Positions 1 to 10,006 are shown, counted from the stretch's first letter. The stretch: 64,000 nt of DNA from Phycisphaerales bacterium (GCA_003170415.1 PMZJ01000026.1:1-64000); one strand, 5' to 3'. Notes: generated by a model from the letters alone, not told the origin. Translations and numbers: made by a program.

Positions 1-166
1 AATAAAAATCCGTGTAATCTGTGATGGCTACAAAGCTTATTTTCAAAAATCGATAAGTTTGGCGGGTTAATCTGTCCGCCTCGCTCCTAAAGGGCAGGCG
101 AGATCTCGCCAAGGGCGGGGGCAACTTGCCCTTCTACTCTGACACACACAAAACGAGGGGCAAGTA

Positions 167-281
167 GGGGCAAGTACCGTTTTCAGCGTAATAATGAGGT
201 TTTTTTCTCAAAAACCAGGGGCAAGTTGCGTTTTTAGCGTCCAAATGAGGGACAAGTACCGTTTTTAGCTCAATAACCGCG
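167..281. repeat. Three imperfect copies of a ~33-bp repeat
   Basis: GGGGCAAGTACCGTTTTCAGCGTAATAATGAGG (167-199), GGGGCAAGTTGCGTTTTTAGCGTCCAAATGAGG (218-250), AGGGACAAGTACCGTTTTTAGCTCAATAACC (from ~248). Confidence 0.7.
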
Positions 282-299
282 TTCTTGGCGGTGAATAAA

Positions 300-1187
300 T
301 TACCGAAGTTTATCTGCTAAGGATTGGGCTAATTTGGCGGAGTTGGCTATAGGGCCGGAGATAGTGGCGTATCTGAAATTACTGCCATCGGGGTCACTGA
401 AACAGCCCCAAATGGTAATCTTTCCTTCAGATAAACGAGCGAATACGCCGGCTGGGGCGTGACAGCCGCAGCCCAAAGCGGAAAAGACCAGCCGTTCGGC
501 TGTTGTCGTAATGCGATAATCCTTATCATCGAGTTTTGAGACGATTTCTTTTGTTTCGTTATCGTCGGCTCTAACTTCAACTGCAAGAGCGCCCTGTGCA
601 GGCGATGGGATAAACTTGGTCGGGTCAAAGATGATTGAGATTTTGTCGCTCAAACCTAATCGTTCAAGACCTGCCCGCGCCAAAACGATTGCGTCAAAAT
701 CGCCCTGTTCGAGTTTTTTCAGACGGGTGGTAACATTGCCTCGTATGGGGACACACTGCAAATCGTTTCGCAGTCGTTTTAACTGAACGGTCCTTCGTAA
801 ACTCGACGTGCCGACTATCGCTTCTTTGGGCAATTCATCGAGGGATTTTATCAGCGAGGCGGTTACGAGGCAATCTTCGGGAAACTTGCGGTCGAGGACT
901 GCGCCAATAGTTAAACCATCACGAATCGCGGTGGGTAAATCCTTGTAACTATGAACCGCTATATCCGCTTCTTTGGCGAGCAGGGCGTCTTCGAGAATTG
1001 AGGTGAAAAAGCCGGTCTCTTTCAATTCCCAGAGTGTTGTTCGGCGGTCTTTGTCGCCCTGACTTGCGATTTTTTTGATGCGGATTTTGATGTCTGGATA
1101 TAGCTTTTGAAGAGCGGCTACGACGATTTGGGTTTGTGCTATTGCCAGCGAGCCGGTGCGGGTCGCGATGGTGAGCGTTTTCTTCAT
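300..1187 (-). CDS. hemC: Hydroxymethylbilane synthase (porphobilinogen deaminase)
   Basis: Starts MKKTLTIATRTGSLAIAQT; contains HSYKDLPT, GTSSLRR, RGNVTTRL and ALGCGCHAPAG motifs. ATG placed at 1187 because the longer ORF start translates upstream repeat DNA. Confidence 0.95.
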   Translation of the reverse strand: MKKTLTIATRTGSLAIAQTQIVVAALQKLYPDIKIRIKKIASQGDKDRRTTLWELKETGFFTSILEDALLAKEADIAVHSYKDLPTAIRDGLTIGAVLDRKFPEDCLVTASLIKSLDELPKEAIVGTSSLRRTVQLKRLRNDLQCVPIRGNVTTRLKKLEQGDFDAIVLARAGLERLGLSDKISIIFDPTKFIPSPAQGALAVEVRADDNETKEIVSKLDDKDYRITTTAERLVFSALGCGCHAPAGVFARLSEGKITIWGCFSDPDGSNFRYATISGPIANSAKLAQSLADKLR

Positions 1188-1314
1188 TGTTTTTTCACCG
1201 CAGAGATCGCGGAGACCGCAGAGAAAAATATTATAAATAGATTCCTCGACTGCGCTTCGCTTCGCTCGGAATGACAACAAGAGAGAATGCTGTGTAATCT
1301 GTGAAATCTGTGGT

Positions 1315-2589
1315 TCATTTGGGCTGCTCTTCGTCGAGGAGGAACATTTTATTTACCAGGTCAAGTGCGCGAAGCTGCTGGGTGGTGGGGTCATCGTCGC
1401 CGGCGTCTTTGAGGAAGCTGACCGGGCCGTGGAGGAGCTTTTTGGCGAGTGATTCGGCGAAGGTTTCGAGTTTAGCGGCGTTAGCGGGGCCGAAGTCCTT
1501 CGCATAGCGTCTGGCTTCGGCGCGGGCCAATTCAATCGCCCTTTGAGTAAGCTGGGTAACAACGGGGACGACGGATAACGAGTCGCGCCAGTTTGCGAAT
1601 TGTTTTGTGAAGTCATCGACGATTTTTTCGGCCTTGGGGATTTCGGTCGAGCGTTTTTCTCTGTTGACGGCTATTCGCTTGTCGAGGTCGTCTATATTAA
1701 CGATTGTGACGCAGTCGAATTGTGCGATGCGCTCGTCGATATCCCTGGGGACAGCTATATCAATTATCAGCAGTGGTTTTTTGCGTTTGCTCAGAACGTC
1801 TTTTACGCTTTCATAGTTGACGACGGGCTGCGTTGCGCCTGTTGAGGCGATAACCAGGTCAGCTTCATCTAAGCAGGCGGGTATTTCGTCAAGGCCGATT
1901 ACGCGACCCGTGCCTAAGCGTCCGCACATTTCGTCGGCATTGTCCTTGTTGCGGTTGGCGATAATCAGTTGTTTGAGTCCCGCCTTGACCAAGTATCTTG
2001 CGGCCAGCTCAGCGTTTTCGCCCGCGCCGATAATTATCGCAGCGGATTTTTCGGGTTTGATTTTTTCTTTTGCCAGTTCGACCGCGGCCAAGCTGATTGA
2101 GACGGCGCCGCAGTTGATATCGGTTTGTGTTCGGACGGCTTTGCCTACGCGAAACGCGGTATGAAACAGCCGATGAAAGATGAACCTGCTCGCCTGGCAT
2201 CCGATTGACTCGATATAAGCGGCCTTGACCTGTGAGAGTATCTGGTTTTCGCCCAACATTTGTGAGTCAAGGCCCGCGGCGACGGCAAATAAATGGCGTG
2301 CGACGTCGATGCCGTGTTTTTGTTTGCAGTATTTTTGCCAGGTTTGCCCGGCCTCATCGCCCAACTGCCCCATCAGCTCGCTGACGGGTTTTATCCAGTC
2401 GGTATCTTTTTTGGCGTAGAGGTAAATCTCGGTGCGGTTGCAGGTCTGCAGAATGGCCGCCTCGACGATGCCATCCTTATCAAGCAATGCGCGCAACATT
2501 TCCTGCTGCTGACCATTGGCAAGCGATACCTTTTCCCGTTGGCCAATCGGGCAATCATGATAATTTACGCTCTGAAGCACTAATTCCAT
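1315..2589 (-). CDS. hemA: Glutamyl-tRNA reductase
   Basis: LQTCNRTEIY, GENQILSQVK, GAVSISLAAVELA and Rossmann segment IIGAGENAELAARYL. Confidence 0.95.
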   Translation of the reverse strand: MELVLQSVNYHDCPIGQREKVSLANGQQQEMLRALLDKDGIVEAAILQTCNRTEIYLYAKKDTDWIKPVSELMGQLGDEAGQTWQKYCKQKHGIDVARHLFAVAAGLDSQMLGENQILSQVKAAYIESIGCQASRFIFHRLFHTAFRVGKAVRTQTDINCGAVSISLAAVELAKEKIKPEKSAAIIIGAGENAELAARYLVKAGLKQLIIANRNKDNADEMCGRLGTGRVIGLDEIPACLDEADLVIASTGATQPVVNYESVKDVLSKRKKPLLIIDIAVPRDIDERIAQFDCVTIVNIDDLDKRIAVNREKRSTEIPKAEKIVDDFTKQFANWRDSLSVVPVVTQLTQRAIELARAEARRYAKDFGPANAAKLETFAESLAKKLLHGPVSFLKDAGDDDPTTQQLRALDLVNKMFLLDEEQPK

Positions 2590-2682
2590 ATCGTGCCTAT
2601 TATAACCCCCGTTGACCCATACTGCTATATTTTACGGCGTCCCAAACCCATTGTGCTTGCGAACGCGGTCGTTTTTGTGATA

Positions 2683-3771
2683 ATGCGGTTTTCGTTTCGA
2701 AGGGTTTTGAAGGCGAGTATGCAATCAGTGGGATTAAAAAATGGTTTAAGACGTGTTGTTTTGTGGGCAGGGCTTTTGCTTATCCTGCTTTTGATAGTTT
2801 TTTCAATATACGGGGCGTTCATCGGGGCAGAATCCGCGAAGGAATTTTTCAATTCAATACCACTGTCTGTTTACTGGCTTGCGTTCGCAATCCTGTTAAT
2901 CTCGGCAATAGCGCAGTTTCGCCGATTGCTTTGTTTTCGGGGGCTTTTCCTGATTCATCTTGGCTGCATAGTTGTTCTCGCGGGCGGCATAATCGGCTCA
3001 CAGGCGGGGTTTAAGGTTCAGGATAAATTGTTCGGCACGGACACGATTCGCACGGGCCAAATGGTAATCAACGAGGGGACAACCGAGCGGGCGGTGGAAT
3101 TGGAAGACGGCGTAATCAAGATGCTGCCCTTCGCGATAAAGCTCGTGGATTTCAAAATTGAGTATTACCAGCCGGGACAGTTGATTATCAGAACGCCAAA
3201 GGGAGAGGGGTTTAAAATTCCCGCCCAGGAGGGACAAAAGTATATGCTTGGTGTGGATTCGACAAGCTCACCACAGGCTGATTTGGGAAGCGTTGAGATA
3301 GTCAGGCGATTCGAGAATTTCAAACTGGCACGGGAAGGTGACAAGAGAATCGCGATTGATGATGTCAACGGCGGCCCTAATCCGGCTCTTGAACTGCTGC
3401 TTAAACAGCCCGATGGCAGTGAGACGACAAAATATGTATTCGAGCGTTTTCCCGGCCACGCAAGGCCCGATGATAATCTCCAATTTTCTTATCGCAGGTC
3501 GGTTAAGGATTTCCTAAGCGACGTTGAGGTCGTCAAAGATAATAAGGTTGTTGTGCGGAAAAGTATCGAGGTCAATAAGCCGTTGCATTTCGGCGGGTAT
3601 CTTTTTTACCAGCAGGGTTACGACGGCGACGCGGGCCGATATACCGTGCTTGGTGTAACAAACGACAGAGGGCTGGGAATAGTTTTTCTCGGCTACATCC
3701 TGCTCTGCACCGGGGTCTTCTGGCAGTTCTGGCTGCGTCATATTTTCGGCGACAGGGAGATGGAAGATTAA
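2683..3771 (+). CDS. resB: Cytochrome c biogenesis protein ResB-like
   Basis: Multi-TM N-terminus, C-terminal FGGYLFYQQGYD...TVLGVTNDRGLGIVFLGYILLCTG; directly followed by ccsA. Start uncertain (ORF open from 2593). Confidence 0.8.
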   Translation: MRFSFRRVLKASMQSVGLKNGLRRVVLWAGLLLILLLIVFSIYGAFIGAESAKEFFNSIPLSVYWLAFAILLISAIAQFRRLLCFRGLFLIHLGCIVVLAGGIIGSQAGFKVQDKLFGTDTIRTGQMVINEGTTERAVELEDGVIKMLPFAIKLVDFKIEYYQPGQLIIRTPKGEGFKIPAQEGQKYMLGVDSTSSPQADLGSVEIVRRFENFKLAREGDKRIAIDDVNGGPNPALELLLKQPDGSETTKYVFERFPGHARPDDNLQFSYRRSVKDFLSDVEVVKDNKVVVRKSIEVNKPLHFGGYLFYQQGYDGDAGRYTVLGVTNDRGLGIVFLGYILLCTGVFWQFWLRHIFGDREMED

Positions 3772-4587
3772 ATGATAGCGGTCAAATATGCAATTCAGGG
3801 ATTTCTGATTTACGCCGCGATGGCCGGGTATTTACTGGCGTTTGTCGTGATGTTGTCGCGCCGGCGAAAGGCGGGGCATATTTTATTTTTGGCAGGGTTC
3901 CTGCTTAGCTGCGCGGCAATTGTTTATCGCTGGTTGCACGTCGGGCATATTCCGTTGCAAAATCTGTTCGAGGTGTTTTTGTGCCTTGGCGTTCTGGCGT
4001 ATCCGATTTCGATTTTCTGCAATCGCGTTCTGCGAGTAGGCGGCGTCGCGGCTGATATGCTGATTGGAGTCGTTGTGCTTTTCCCGGCGGGATTCATCTT
4101 TAGTGCCGAGCCGCAGCAATTACCACCTGCTTTACAAAGCTGGCTTTTCGGCCCTCACGTCCTTGTTTATATGCTTTCGTATATCCTGATGACGAAAGCA
4201 GCCGTGCAGGCGGCAATCCAGCTATCAGGTGGTCCCTTCGACTATGCTCAGGGCGGGCAGACAAAAGACAATCTGCTTGCTCCCGAAGATGCGACATATC
4301 GAATGATTTGCGCGGGTTTTCCGCTGTTGACGCTTGGTCTTGTTCTCGGAAGCATCTGGGGACAAAATGCCTGGGGCGACTGGTGGGGCTGGGACCCGAA
4401 GGAATTATGGTCGCTCGCCTCCTGCCTGGTTTACGTCGGCTATTTTCATTTCCGCTATATGTTCGGCAAACGATTCCCGCGGATAAATTCGCTCTGGGCA
4501 GTCGTCGGCTTAGTCGTCATCATAATTACACTGTTATGGGTGAACCTATCAAAGCTATTCCCCGGCCTGCACAGTTACGCGATGTGA
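3772..4587 (+). CDS. ccsA: Cytochrome c biogenesis protein CcsA/ResC (heme handling)
   Basis: Multi-TM protein with the WGDWWGWDPKELWSL tryptophan-rich signature. Confidence 0.93.
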   Translation: MIAVKYAIQGFLIYAAMAGYLLAFVVMLSRRRKAGHILFLAGFLLSCAAIVYRWLHVGHIPLQNLFEVFLCLGVLAYPISIFCNRVLRVGGVAADMLIGVVVLFPAGFIFSAEPQQLPPALQSWLFGPHVLVYMLSYILMTKAAVQAAIQLSGGPFDYAQGGQTKDNLLAPEDATYRMICAGFPLLTLGLVLGSIWGQNAWGDWWGWDPKELWSLASCLVYVGYFHFRYMFGKRFPRINSLWAVVGLVVIIITLLWVNLSKLFPGLHSYAM

Positions 4588-4672
4588 AACCTTGATACTT
4601 GGCAAGAGGGGCGGTTTGGGGTATAAAGCTGGGGGTTTGGTAATATTAATCGTTTTTGAAAGGATAATAAAA

Positions 4673-5506
4673 ATGGTCAGGAACGCGATTTTGGGTTTGG
4701 GGATAATTGTATTGTTGGCGGGAGTAGTAAATTGCGCGGAGCCGAATGCGGCGCCGGCGAAAAAGAAGCCGGAAGTAATTCAGTGGGTGGAAGTGGATGG
4801 TCAAAAATGGATGGTTCACGATGAAAAAAGGCCGATGGCCCCGGTTGTCACGTCGGGCGAGGCGAGCTGCGACGATAAAGTCGGGACGGCTCCTTCGGAC
4901 GCGATTGTGCTGTTTGACGGCAACGACCTGTCAAAGTGGGAATCAGCCAAGAAACCAGGTCAGCCCGCGCCATGGAAAATGGGCGAAGGGTATTTCGAAA
5001 CCGTAAAGGACGCCGGCTTCATCCGCACAAAGCAGAAATTCGGGTCGTGTCAGCTTCATATCGAATTTGCCACGCCGGAAAAGGTAATGGGCAACAGCCA
5101 GGGACGCGGCAACAGCGGCGTATTCCTGATGGATATGTATGAGGTGCAGGTGCTCGATAACTACAACAATAAGACTTACACCGACGGCCAGTGCGGAGCT
5201 CTTTATGGCCGCAATCCACCACTTGTCAACGTCTGTCGAAAGCCAGGCGAATGGCAGACATACGATATAATCTTCCACCAGCCGACGTTCAAGAACGGCA
5301 AGGTCGATAGAAAAGCACGCTTCACCGTCTTCCAGAATGGCGTCTTAATCCAGGACAACGTCGAGCTTCAGGGCGGGACCAACTGGATAGGCCCGCACGA
5401 AGTAACCGACTATGTGCCGCACGAAGATAAAAGACCGTTATCACTGCAGGACCACGGCAACCCGGTTAAATTCAGAAATATCTGGGTTCGCGAATTGAAA
5501 GATTAA
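4673..5506 (+). CDS. Secreted DUF1080 (3-keto-disaccharide hydrolase-like) protein
   Basis: Signal peptide MVRNAILGLGIIVLLAGVVNC; LFDGNDLSKWES, NSGVFLMDMYEVQVLDNYNNKTY, ending FRNIWVRELKD, typical of DUF1080. Confidence 0.85.
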   Translation: MVRNAILGLGIIVLLAGVVNCAEPNAAPAKKKPEVIQWVEVDGQKWMVHDEKRPMAPVVTSGEASCDDKVGTAPSDAIVLFDGNDLSKWESAKKPGQPAPWKMGEGYFETVKDAGFIRTKQKFGSCQLHIEFATPEKVMGNSQGRGNSGVFLMDMYEVQVLDNYNNKTYTDGQCGALYGRNPPLVNVCRKPGEWQTYDIIFHQPTFKNGKVDRKARFTVFQNGVLIQDNVELQGGTNWIGPHEVTDYVPHEDKRPLSLQDHGNPVKFRNIWVRELKD

Positions 5507-5560
5507 CAAAACCGCCGCAAAAACACTAAGACACAAAGGTAATTGATATAAAAGAGAAAA

Positions 5561-5595
5561 GGCCGGGCATAAATGTCCGGCCTTTTTTATGCGCA
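5561..5595. repeat. 35-bp repeat copy 1, includes intrinsic terminator hairpin
   Basis: GGCCGGGCATAAATGTCCGGCCTTTTTTATGCGCA, identical to 7910-7944. Confidence 0.9.
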
Positions 5596-5724
5596 GAAGG
5601 CGTTTATCCGCCCCAAAAAAGTAATCTTGCCAAAAAAGCGGTTTTTTTAAACTAAAACACTCGCTAAAATCGTCAGGTTAGTAGTTGAAGCTTCGACTGC
5701 TATATAGCTTTGGAAAGTGTGGGA

Positions 5725-6270
5725 ATGTCTGAAGACAAACAAATATTGAAACAACTGCAAAAAGGCGACAAGGATGCCTTGCGCCTGCTCTATGAAAAGT
5801 ATGCGGATATTTTAGTCAGCGTTGCCGTGTCATTAGTTTCCGACATTCAGACCGCCGAGGATTGTCTTCACGATGCGTTTATTGATTTTGCGACGGCTGT
5901 GCCGGGGCTGCGGATTCACGGTAATCTCCGCAGTTACTTGATAAGCTGCGTCGCAAACCGTGCGCGTGACCTGCTGAGAAAAAGAGCAAAGTTGGCGAAC
6001 GTGGACGTGGGGCTGGTTGAGCTTGCAGCGAATACCGATGAGCCGAGCAGCCGGCTCACAACCAGCGAAGGCGCCCAGCAGGTATTTGACGCGCTTGTAC
6101 AGCTGCCTTATGAACAGCGAGAGGTATTTATCCTGCATGTACAGGGGGATATGACCTTTCAGCAGATTGCCGAACAAGTTGGGGCGTCAATCAATACGGT
6201 GCAAAGCAGATATCGTTACGGGATTGAAAAAGTAAGGTCCCTTTTGAATACAGAGTGTGAAAATGAATAA
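5725..6270 (+). CDS. RNA polymerase sigma factor, ECF/sigma-70 family
   Basis: Region 2 (RLLYEKYADILVSVAVSLVSDIQTAEDCLHDAF) and region 4 (LPYEQREVFILHVQGDMTFQQIAEQVGASINTVQSRYRYGIEKVR). Confidence 0.92.
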   Translation: MSEDKQILKQLQKGDKDALRLLYEKYADILVSVAVSLVSDIQTAEDCLHDAFIDFATAVPGLRIHGNLRSYLISCVANRARDLLRKRAKLANVDVGLVELAANTDEPSSRLTTSEGAQQVFDALVQLPYEQREVFILHVQGDMTFQQIAEQVGASINTVQSRYRYGIEKVRSLLNTECENE

Positions 6271-7885
6271 CGAAAAGGTAGAAGAACTGGCCAAAGAAAT
6301 ACGAATCAAACCGGATGTTATTAACAAAGACCGGATTCTTGCCGACGCCGCGAACGCCCTTGACAAGGCCATAGCGGCAAAGGCGCCGGCCGCCGGAATT
6401 AGTTTATGGAGAACGATTATGAACAGCAGAATAACCAAATTCGCCGCCGCAGCGGTGATAATAATTGCGATAGTGATTTCAGCCACTGTATGGAACAAGT
6501 CAATCCCAACTGCTTCGGCTGCGGCAGTCCAGATGCTTACTGAGGCAACCAAGGCAGTTGAAGACGTGCGGTCAATTCACATCAAGGCGCAGATGCGAAC
6601 CCTTCCGGGCGACAACTTCTCGTTAATCGGCCTGGAGTATGATTTTGTGCCGATTGAGATGTGGAAGAAGGTGGATGACGCGGGTATTTTGCGATGGCGA
6701 ATCGAGAAACCAATGCGCGTGATTGTTACGGACGCCAACTCGACAATAATGTTAATAAGGCCCAATTACGCCGTCAAAAGTGAGAGGCCGTATCCTATCG
6801 GCTGTTTCGATGCCTGGTGCGGGTATCTGCTGAATGTTAACGGCCTTCTCGACAATGCAATGCGGGAAGCGAAAAATCGGGCGGATACCGAATTGCATCT
6901 GCGGCAAACAGTGTCGAGCAGCGGACCGGAATCAGTTCTTGAGATTGAGAGCAAGGCGGCCGGCGACTTGACAAACGATTATCTCAGGAACAAGTTCATT
7001 TCTGAATCTGATAACAAGAAGGTTTATTACTTTGATGCCCAAACCAAGCTCCTGAAAGGTTTCGAGGTATTCGTGCACACAGACAAAGGAGACGTCCTGA
7101 TTTTTGAGGTCAATGAGATTGAATACAACCCGCAAATCGACGATGGGCTGTTCAAACTTGAGTTGCCGCAGGATGTTATATGGTCGCAGGAACCGCAAGT
7201 CCTGCCGGACAACGAAAAATATGTGAATATGACGCCAAAACAGGCGGCTGAGACGTTTTTCAAGGCCTGCTCGGAGAAAAACTGGGACGAAGTTCTCAAA
7301 TTCTGGTCAGCATCACGTATTGATGAACGATTAAAAGAGTATGTCGGCGGGCTGGAGATTATAAGTATCGGTGAGCCATTCAAATCAGGTTTGTATCCGG
7401 GTTGGTTCGTGCCTTACGAAATCCGGCTTCAGTCACAGGAATTCAACGTGCGTCTCTCCAACGCAAACTCCGCGAAGAGATTCGTAATAACGGGAGAGTA
7501 TGATTCTAAACTGCAACTCACAAAGGAAAAGAAATGGTCGAGCGAGCCAAATATCCTGCCCGATAACGATGTTTATGCCAAAATGTCGCCGCAAGAGGCG
7601 GTGAAGAAATATTTCGAGGCATTTTCAAAGCTGGACTGGGATGAAATGCAAAAGTTTGAGCCGGCCGCAGATGTGAAAGCAATGAAGAGCGAATTCGAGG
7701 AAGCGAAGAAACACGGTATGGATGTTAAAGAACAAATTCCAACTGTGGAGGTTGGAGAATCCTCCTGGTCGGCGGAGCAATCCGCTTACTTCGTGAAGTG
7801 CCATATATCTGGTGTTAAAAAGTTTAACCTGGCGGTGAGAAACGATAATCCCGCAAAGCGATGGGTTGTTGATGGCGGGCTCTGA
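6263..7885 (+). CDS. Anti-sigma-like membrane protein with duplicated C-terminal domain
   Basis: ATG overlaps the sigma factor stop; short cytoplasmic N-terminus, single TM (FAAAAVIIIAIVISATVW), large extracytoplasmic region with two similar C-terminal repeats. Confidence 0.7.
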   Translation: MNNEKVEELAKEIRIKPDVINKDRILADAANALDKAIAAKAPAAGISLWRTIMNSRITKFAAAAVIIIAIVISATVWNKSIPTASAAAVQMLTEATKAVEDVRSIHIKAQMRTLPGDNFSLIGLEYDFVPIEMWKKVDDAGILRWRIEKPMRVIVTDANSTIMLIRPNYAVKSERPYPIGCFDAWCGYLLNVNGLLDNAMREAKNRADTELHLRQTVSSSGPESVLEIESKAAGDLTNDYLRNKFISESDNKKVYYFDAQTKLLKGFEVFVHTDKGDVLIFEVNEIEYNPQIDDGLFKLELPQDVIWSQEPQVLPDNEKYVNMTPKQAAETFFKACSEKNWDEVLKFWSASRIDERLKEYVGGLEIISIGEPFKSGLYPGWFVPYEIRLQSQEFNVRLSNANSAKRFVITGEYDSKLQLTKEKKWSSEPNILPDNDVYAKMSPQEAVKKYFEAFSKLDWDEMQKFEPAADVKAMKSEFEEAKKHGMDVKEQIPTVEVGESSWSAEQSAYFVKCHISGVKKFNLAVRNDNPAKRWVVDGGL

Positions 7886-7909
7886 TAACCTGATGTGACA
7901 ATGATAATA

Positions 7910-7944
7910 GGCCGGGCATAAATGTCCGGCCTTTTTTATGCGCA
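7910..7944. repeat. 35-bp repeat copy 2, includes intrinsic terminator hairpin
   Basis: Identical to 5561-5595. Confidence 0.9.
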
Positions 7945-8048
7945 AAGCGGATTAGCGTATGGTTTTTATCTCTTGCCTATTTGCATTCTCATGTTTAATA
8001 TAAGAGGGTAGTTGACGTCTTGTCTTTTACTTAAAGGACGCGATATCT

Positions 8049-9059
8049 ATGAAGAAAGCTTTAGTTACGGGTATTACAGGCCAGGATGGCTCCTATCTGA
8101 CAGAGCTTCTCCTTAAAAAGGGCTACGAGGTCTGGGGCATCGTCCGCAGAAGCTCGTCGTTCCACACGGGCAGAATCGACCATTTGTATAAAGACCCCCA
8201 CGAAAAACCCCGTCTTCGCCTTGTTTACGGTGACCTCACTGATGGCGGCAACCTCTCATCAATTGTTAACGAAATCCAGCCGGATGAAGTTTATAACCTC
8301 GGTGCCCAAAGCCACGTCAAGGTCAGTTTCGAAACCCCCATTTACTCCGTTAATGTCGATGCACTCGGAACCCTCCGCCTACTCGAAGCTCTCCGTGGAA
8401 TGAAAACGCTCCCGAAGTTCTATCAGGCCTCCAGCAGCGAAATGTACGGCAAAGTCGTCGAGGTCCCGCAGACCGAGAAAACCCCCTTCTATCCTCGAAG
8501 TCCCTACGCCTGCGCCAAGGTTTACAGCTTCTGGCAGACCGTCAATTACCGCGAAGCTTATGGCCTTTTCGCATCCAATGGCGTCCTGTTCAATCACGAG
8601 TCCCCTCGCCGGGGCGAAACGTTTGTCACTCGGAAAATCACCCGCGCCGCCACTCGCATAAAACTTGGCCTTCAGGACAAGCTCTACCTCGGCAATCTCG
8701 ATGCCAAACGTGACTGGGGCTATGCAGGCGATTATGTCGAGGCGATGTGGCTCATCCTTCAGCAGGATAAACCAGACGATTTTGTGATAGCCACCGGCGA
8801 ATCCCATTCCGTTCGTGAGTTTGTCGAGGAGGTCTTCGGCTATCTCAATATGGACTGGCATAAGTACGTCGAAGTTGACCCTATGTATTTTAGACCCACT
8901 GAAGTAGATATGCTTCAGGGCGACTCTACCAAGGCACAAAAAGTTCTCGGCTGGAAACCAAAGGTCGCTTTCAGGGAACTCGCAAAAATGATGACCGATG
9001 CCGATATGAAAATCGCCGAGCACGAGAAAATTATCGCCGAGCACGACAGAAAACAATGA
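8049..9059 (+). CDS. gmd: GDP-mannose 4,6-dehydratase
   Basis: [61 protein letters not shown]. Confidence 0.96.
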   Translation: MKKALVTGITGQDGSYLTELLLKKGYEVWGIVRRSSSFHTGRIDHLYKDPHEKPRLRLVYGDLTDGGNLSSIVNEIQPDEVYNLGAQSHVKVSFETPIYSVNVDALGTLRLLEALRGMKTLPKFYQASSSEMYGKVVEVPQTEKTPFYPRSPYACAKVYSFWQTVNYREAYGLFASNGVLFNHESPRRGETFVTRKITRAATRIKLGLQDKLYLGNLDAKRDWGYAGDYVEAMWLILQQDKPDDFVIATGESHSVREFVEEVFGYLNMDWHKYVEVDPMYFRPTEVDMLQGDSTKAQKVLGWKPKVAFRELAKMMTDADMKIAEHEKIIAEHDRKQ

Positions 9060-10006
9060 GCGACTTTTTCAAAGACAGGCGGATAGTGGTTACGGGCGGG
9101 GCCGGCTTCCTTGGTGGTTATATCATTGATGGCCTCCAAAAACGCGGCTGTAAAAATATCCTCGTCCCCAAAATCGAGGACTACAACCTCATCAACCTCC
9201 CCGACGTTATCCGGATGTATGATGATATGAAACCTGATATCGTCATTCACCTCGCAGCCGTCGTAGGCGGCATCGGTGCAAATCGCCGGCACCCGGGCAA
9301 ATTCTTCTATGAGAACCTTATGATGGGCGTCCATCTCATCGAACAGGCACGCCTTCGCAATCTCGAAAAATTAGTCGCCCTCGGAACCGTCTGCTCGTAT
9401 CCCAAGTTTACCCCTGTTCCCTTCAAGGAAGACGACTTATGGAATGGCTATCCCGAGGAGACAAACGCACCTTATGGCCTGGCAAAAAAAATGCTCCTCG
9501 TGCAGTCCCAGTCCTATCGCACCGAATATGGTCTCAACAGCATATTCCTTGTCCCTGTCAATCTCTACGGCCCAGGAGATAATTTCAACCCCGATAGCTC
9601 CCACGTCATTCCCGCCCTTATAAAAAAATGCGTCGAATCAATCGACGCCGGTGACGACCATATCGTCTGCTGGGGAACCGGAAAGGCCTCACGGGAGTTT
9701 ATTTATGTAAATGACGCCGCAGAGGGCATTCTCCTGGCCACCGAACGCTACAACGGCCCCGAACCCGTTAATATCGGCGCAGGGTTTGAAATCACTATCA
9801 AGGACCTCGTCGATAAAATTGTAAAGCTCACCGGCTTCAAAGGCGAAATCCGCTGGGATTCCTCCAAGCCCGATGGCCAGCCACGCCGCTGGCTTGACGT
9901 CTCGCGAGCCAAACAACTCTTCGGCTTCGAGGCCCAAATGTCATTCGACGAGGGCCTGAAAAGAACCATCGATTGGTTCCTCGAAACCCGACCCCGTACC
10001 CCTTAA
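9056..10006 (+). CDS. fcl: GDP-L-fucose synthase
   Basis: [64 protein letters not shown] overlap with gmd. Confidence 0.95.
   Translation: MSDFFKDRRIVVTGGAGFLGGYIIDGLQKRGCKNILVPKIEDYNLINLPDVIRMYDDMKPDIVIHLAAVVGGIGANRRHPGKFFYENLMMGVHLIEQARLRNLEKLVALGTVCSYPKFTPVPFKEDDLWNGYPEETNAPYGLAKKMLLVQSQSYRTEYGLNSIFLVPVNLYGPGDNFNPDSSHVIPALIKKCVESIDAGDDHIVCWGTGKASREFIYVNDAAEGILLATERYNGPEPVNIGAGFEITIKDLVDKIVKLTGFKGEIRWDSSKPDGQPRRWLDVSRAKQLFGFEAQMSFDEGLKRTIDWFLETRPRTP

Noticed and set aside
167-281. Possible CRISPR-like array near hemC
   Set aside because: Only three imperfect copies, irregular and partly overlapping spacing, no uniform spacers, no cas genes in the window.
4592-4672. N-terminal extension MILGKRGGLGYKAGG... 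of the DUF1080 protein
   Set aside because: A canonical signal peptide starts at 4673 (MVRNAILGLGIIVLLAG), so the upstream part is likely 5' UTR.
5710-5724. Upstream TTG start for the sigma factor
   Set aside because: The ATG at 5725 gives a typical ECF N-terminus; the extension adds only MESVG with no support.
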